Source of the DNA: Pseudomonadota bacterium
GTDB lineage: Bacteria; Pseudomonadota; Alphaproteobacteria; Rhizobiales; Devosiaceae
Direction of reading: 5' to 3'
Length of the DNA stretch: 7,845 nt
NCBI GenBank assembly: GCA_023437755.1
Contig: JAEZFJ010000149.1
Location: 1-7,845, forward strand
A model generated the notes under the pieces. That model worked only from the letters and a program-made list of their open reading frames with translations, was not told the DNA's origin and searched no databases. Positions 5,178 to 7,845 of this stretch are shown here, piece after piece (the stretch's first letter is position 1; the number at the start of each line of letters is the position of its first letter). The translations under genes and the position numbers were made by a program.

Positions 5178-6470
5178 TCACGCGACCTCGCGTGCCTCGG
5201 TGCTTTCGAGCAGGGCAAGGATATCGTCGACCCGCTGCAGGTAGGTCTCTTCCATGGCGAAGTTCAGGGTGATGAACTCGCGGTTGGGCACGAAGGTGCA
5301 GAGATTGGCGCTGGGGTGGAAGGAGCCGACATAGACGGGCTCCATAAGGCTCTTGGTGAGGTTGCCGTACATGCGGTGCGGCGGCACCAGGGTCAGCACC
5401 ACGTCGGTGGAGCGGTTGTAGCGGAACAGCCGGTCGCCGAAGAGGAAGGGCAGCACCCGGGCCGTCTTCCGCATCATGCCGAACATGCCCATGATCATGA
5501 GCTGGAAGGTGGTGGTGTCCTTGGCCTCCACTTCGGTCAGGGTCTGGTCGATGCCGCGGACATAGTCGACGAAGTCGCCCTTGACCTGGAACTTGGTTTC
5601 GAGCGCACGGACGCGGAACTGGTCGTCGTCGTCCTCGAAGCGCTCGGAGTTGTCGAGCATGGTGTAGGCGGCCGAGATCACCTTGGCCTCAGGGCCCTTC
5701 TCGGCGACGTTGAGCGCCTGGGTGATGAGGCCGAACATCAACGAGCGCTGGCGCACGCCGAGCTTGTTGGCGACCGCCCGGATGCGGGATCGTTCAATGG
5801 CGAGCGAACGGAAGCCGAGCTTCTTTTCCGGCACCGGAGTGACATGGGCGAGGATGACGGTCAGCGCCGTCATCATGAAGGCGCCGAGGGCAAGGCCGGC
5901 GCGGCGCTTGAACGGGATTTTCGTCTTGGCCGGCCGGGTGGAGACGGTACCACGGGCAATGGAGTGGGAGCGAGTCAGCAGCGAGGAATCATGGCCCTCG
6001 AGCAAGGCGTGGCTCGAGCGCACCAGCACCGCGGCGGCGCGCCCCTGGGCGTCGGGACCACCGCGGCGGGTGACCGCATAGACGCGGAACAGCGGCAGAT
6101 CCTTGCGCTCGAAGATGTCGAGCCCCTTGCCCAGCCATTTGTCCGGATAGTCGTCGAGTTCATCGACCTCGACCACCGAGGTAATGGCATCAAGGATGTG
6201 CTTGGGGAAAGGCTGGCCCGGCAGCGCGCCGACGAAGCCGTGAGTCAGTTGCGGCGCCAGCGACACCATTTCGGCGACGAAATTATCCAGCGCCTGCTTG
6301 TCGATGGATGTCCGGGAGAACGCGGTGAAATAGACCGTGTTCTTGGAGTGATACAGGTACCACTGGAAATTGGTGAACAGTGCCTGCGGATTATTGCGTA
6401 CGGCGCGGGCGGCCCAGAGCAGGGCCTCGTCTTGCTCCGCGGCGGTGTTGCTGCCGGAAAAGCTCTTCAC
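5178..6470 (-). CDS. Condensation-fold/WS-DGAT-like acyltransferase homologue, divergent (430 aa)
   Basis: I recognise no named gene. The organisation resembles CoA-dependent acyltransferases of the condensation/wax-ester-synthase superfamily: an N-terminal half ending in VLVRSSHALLEGHDSSLL (149-165), where HALLEG aligns with the HHxxxDG active-site motif, then a second half ending in a beta-rich block (VVLTLVPPHRMYGNLTKSLMEPVYVGSFHPSANLCTFVP, about 357-395) like the C-terminal part of WS/DGAT enzymes. The second, catalytic His is kept (H154), but the first His is Ser (S153) and Asp is Glu (E158), so activity is uncertain. One hydrophobic segment (about 191-210) preceded by basic residues could be membrane-associated. 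I chose the GTG at 6470 (MKSFSGSN) because AGGGGGGA lies nine bases upstream; the frame opens further to a GTG at 6539 without a comparable site. It is divergent from hemA and 162 bp from the SDR gene. Confidence 0.6.
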   Translation of the reverse strand: MKSFSGSNTAAEQDEALLWAARAVRNNPQALFTNFQWYLYHSKNTVYFTAFSRTSIDKQALDNFVAEMVSLAPQLTHGFVGALPGQPFPKHILDAITSVVEVDELDDYPDKWLGKGLDIFERKDLPLFRVYAVTRRGGPDAQGRAAAVLVRSSHALLEGHDSSLLTRSHSIARGTVSTRPAKTKIPFKRRAGLALGAFMMTALTVILAHVTPVPEKKLGFRSLAIERSRIRAVANKLGVRQRSLMFGLITQALNVAEKGPEAKVISAAYTMLDNSERFEDDDDQFRVRALETKFQVKGDFVDYVRGIDQTLTEVEAKDTTTFQLMIMGMFGMMRKTARVLPFLFGDRLFRYNRSTDVVLTLVPPHRMYGNLTKSLMEPVYVGSFHPSANLCTFVPNREFITLNFAMEETYLQRVDDILALLESTEAREVA

Positions 6471-6478
6471 AATAAACG

Positions 6479-6486
6479 TCCCCCCT
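6479..6486 (-). promoter_or_regulatory. Ribosome binding site deciding the GTG start at 6470
   Basis: On the minus strand AGGGGGGA is followed, after eight bases, by GTG 6470. It favours the 430-aa protein over the 453-aa version starting at GTG 6539. Confidence 0.65.
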
Positions 6487-6701
6487 GGTCCTGTGGACCA
6501 TGACCGGAGCGTAGTAATTCGCGCGGAAACCGGCAACACCCCCCATATGGGCGGGTTAATGCAGCCTCACCTTGGCTATCAGGTGTGGCCGACGTGCCAC
6601 CCTGCCGCATTGGCAATCGGGGCTGCAGACTTTAGAATGGCTCTCAAGATTTCACTCCCCTTCGAGGGAAATCAAAGGCTTAGCTTCCGACCCGCCGCCA
6701 C

Positions 6702-6715
6702 TTGACCTAGGTCAA
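6702..6715. promoter_or_regulatory. FixK/FNR-type binding site upstream of hemA
   Basis: TTGACCTAGGTCAA is a perfect 14-bp palindrome and fits TTGA-N6-TCAA, the site of FNR/FixK/FnrN/FnrL regulators. Oxygen-dependent control of hemA through such boxes is known in rhizobia and relatives. The centre lies about 73 bp before the start codon; if the site works in the usual activator position at -41.5, transcription would start near 6750. No clear -10 element is seen at the matching place, so another start is possible. Confidence 0.72.
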
Positions 6716-6745
6716 CGCGCAAGGCCGGAGACTGGAAGACAAGAG

Positions 6746-6766
6746 TGCCAGCCAAGCAAGCTGGCA
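6746..6766 (+). other. 7-bp hairpin in the presumed hemA leader
   Basis: TGCCAGC (6746-6752) and GCTGGCA (6760-6766) form a perfect stem with a seven-base loop, ending two bases before the AAGGA ribosome site (6769-6773). If it lies in the mRNA it would stand directly beside the ribosome landing area and could affect translation or message stability. No larger riboswitch-like fold is evident. Confidence 0.4.
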
Positions 6767-6781
6767 AGAAGGACGAGCCTC

Positions 6782-7845
6782 ATGGACTATCGCGGCATAT
6801 TCGAAGACGCAGTGGACACGCTGCGAGCCGAAAAACGGTACCGCGTGTTTGCCGATCTCGAACGGATCGCCGGGCGCTTTCCCAATGCCATCTACCGCGA
6901 CGATTCGGACAATGCCCGGGAGATCACCATCTGGTGCTCCAACGACTACCTGGGCATGGGCCAGCACGAAAAGACCGTGACGGCGATGCAGGAGGCGGCG
7001 GCCAAGCTCGGCGTCGGCGCCGGTGGCACCCGCAACATTTCCGGCACCAACCGGCCGCTGGTGGAGCTCGAGCGCTCGCTCGCCGACCTGCACCGCAAGG
7101 AAGCCGCTTTGGTGTTCACCTCGGGGTTCGTTTCAAACGAAGCGGCGATCTCGACCATTGCGCGGCTGCTGCCCGACTGCATCATCTTCTCGGACCAGCT
7201 CAACCACGCCTCGATGATCCAGGGCGTGCGCCAGTCGGGCATGGAAAAGAAGATCTTCCGCCACAACGACGTGCAGCACCTGCGCGACCTGCTGGCAGCC
7301 ACCGACCGCAAGCGGCCCAAGCTGATCTGCTTTGAATCCGTCTACTCGATGGATGGCGACATCGCCCCGATCAAGGAAATCTGCGACCTGGCCGAAGAAT
7401 TCGGCGCGCTGACCTATATCGATGAGGTGCATGCCGTGGGCATGTACGGTCCGCGCGGCGGTGGCATCGCCGAGCGTGACGGCCTGATGGACCGGATCGA
7501 CGTGATCGAAGGGACGCTGGCCAAGGGTTTCGGCGTGATGGGCGGCTATATCGCCGCCAACAAGGCGATCATCGATGCGGTGCGCTCCTATGCGCCCGAG
7601 TTCATCTTCACCACCGCCCTGCCCCCGGCACTCTGTGCCGCTGCGCGGGCCTCGATCGAGCACCTCAAGACCTCCGACCATGAGCGGCTGATGCAGCAGC
7701 GCCAGGCGCGGCTGACCAAGGCGATCCTCGCCGACGCCGGCCTGCCGGTGATGGACACGCCCACCCATATCGTGCCGGTGCTGGTGGGCGACGCGCGCCA
7801 GTGCAAGGCGGCCAGCGACATGCTGCTCGAAAAGCACAACATCTA
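6782..7845 (+). CDS. hemA: 5-aminolevulinate synthase (partial, C-terminus beyond window)
   Basis: PLP-dependent enzyme of the C4 (Shemin) pathway: glycine plus succinyl-CoA gives 5-aminolevulinate, CO2 and CoA, the first committed step to heme and other tetrapyrroles, in the cytosol. The 354 visible residues cover most of the usual roughly 400. Key residues fall at the same numbers as in the Rhodobacter capsulatus enzyme: N54 (CSNDYLGMG), H142 (DQLNHAS), D214 and H217 (YIDEVHAVG) and the PLP lysine K248 in EGTLAKGFGVMGGY. The glycine-rich segment GVGAGGTRNISGTN (77-90) and the SVYSMDGDIAPI block (186-197) are also typical of the alpha-oxoamine synthase family and of HemA within it. ATG 6782 has AAGGA eight bases upstream. 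The conserved C-terminal Arg that binds the glycine carboxylate lies outside the window. A FixK/FNR-type box upstream points to oxygen- or redox-responsive expression. Confidence 0.97.
   Translation, partial: MDYRGIFEDAVDTLRAEKRYRVFADLERIAGRFPNAIYRDDSDNAREITIWCSNDYLGMGQHEKTVTAMQEAAAKLGVGAGGTRNISGTNRPLVELERSLADLHRKEAALVFTSGFVSNEAAISTIARLLPDCIIFSDQLNHASMIQGVRQSGMEKKIFRHNDVQHLRDLLAATDRKRPKLICFESVYSMDGDIAPIKEICDLAEEFGALTYIDEVHAVGMYGPRGGGIAERDGLMDRIDVIEGTLAKGFGVMGGYIAANKAIIDAVRSYAPEFIFTTALPPALCAAARASIEHLKTSDHERLMQQRQARLTKAILADAGLPVMDTPTHIVPVLVGDARQCKAASDMLLEKHNI

Larger units (their letters stand above)
6471..6781. other. Divergent 311-bp intergenic region between the acyltransferase-like gene and hemA
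   Basis: No credible gene is seen here. The region holds the minus-strand ribosome site (6479-6486), a ten-base palindrome CCCATATGGG (6542-6551), a short inverted repeat CACCT/AGGTG near 6568-6585, an imperfect inverted repeat GATTTC (6648-6653)/GAAATC (6668-6673), the FixK/FNR-type box (6702-6715), and a hairpin and ribosome site in the hemA leader. It must contain promoters in both directions; I cannot place the minus-strand one. Confidence 0.7.

Noticed and set aside
5316..6503. 395-codon plus-strand open frame opposite the acyltransferase-like gene
   Set aside because: Composition is dominated by Gly, Glu, Val, His and Arg with no recognisable domain; the minus strand has a better protein, a GTG start and a strong ribosome site.
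6542..6551. CCCATATGGG palindrome as an operator
   Set aside because: It is only ten bases and lies in a C/G-run context; I see no partner site or known regulator match, so it is listed only as content of the intergenic region.
1..7845. CRISPR array, insertion sequence, toxin-antitoxin or other defence system
   Set aside because: No spaced direct repeats, transposase, terminal inverted repeats or defence-type domains were found; the only mobile-element gene visible is the broken integrase.

Overview
The window comes from a high-GC alphaproteobacterium, most likely a member of Hyphomicrobiales (a Devosia-like organism is my best guess from protein style only). The clues are a 5-aminolevulinate synthase of the C4/Shemin type (HemA), a near-perfect FixK/FNR-type box in front of it, promoters of the alphaproteobacterial general-stress (EcfG) type, and a 3' tRNA-Thr(GGT) fragment of rhizobial type.

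Layout. (1) Positions 1-1147 are the right-hand end of an integrated element: a tyrosine-recombinase integrase gene broken by one apparent single-base deletion near 385, followed 22 bp later by a 48-bp copy of the 3' part of tRNA-Thr(GGT), the probable attachment site. The rest of the element and the intact tRNA should lie left of the window. (2) From 1148 on the content looks like ordinary chromosome. A YdhF-like aldo/keto reductase (1262-2191, +) faces a small PRC-barrel protein (2285-2677, -), with a minus-strand terminator between them. (3) The PRC-barrel gene is divergent from a two-gene set (2821-3377, +) coding for an 85-aa soluble protein and a 99-aa single-pass membrane protein. The 143-bp gap between them holds two back-to-back EcfG-type promoters, one perfect (GGAAC-N16-CGTT, minus) and one near-perfect (GGAAC-N16-CATT, plus). 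(4) A strong bidirectional terminator (3402-3426) separates this from an OmpA-family lipoprotein with a TTG start (3444-4112, -), whose upstream region has three helically phased TGAAC repeats. (5) Then come a short-chain dehydrogenase (4245-5015, -) with a perfect 16-bp palindrome upstream, and a 430-aa protein resembling condensation-fold/wax-ester-synthase-type acyltransferases with a degenerate active-site motif (5178-6470, -). (6) The last gene is hemA (6782 to beyond the right edge, +), with the FixK/FNR-type palindrome 67-80 bp before its start codon and a hairpin in the presumed leader.

Functionally this is a mixed core region. The best-supported regulatory units are a putative envelope/stress module (PRC-barrel, 85-aa and membrane proteins) under general-stress control, and oxygen- or redox-responsive heme synthesis. 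I see no CRISPR array, complete tRNA or rRNA gene, insertion sequence, or recognisable defence or biosynthetic system. The most informative points are the divergent stress promoters and the element boundary.
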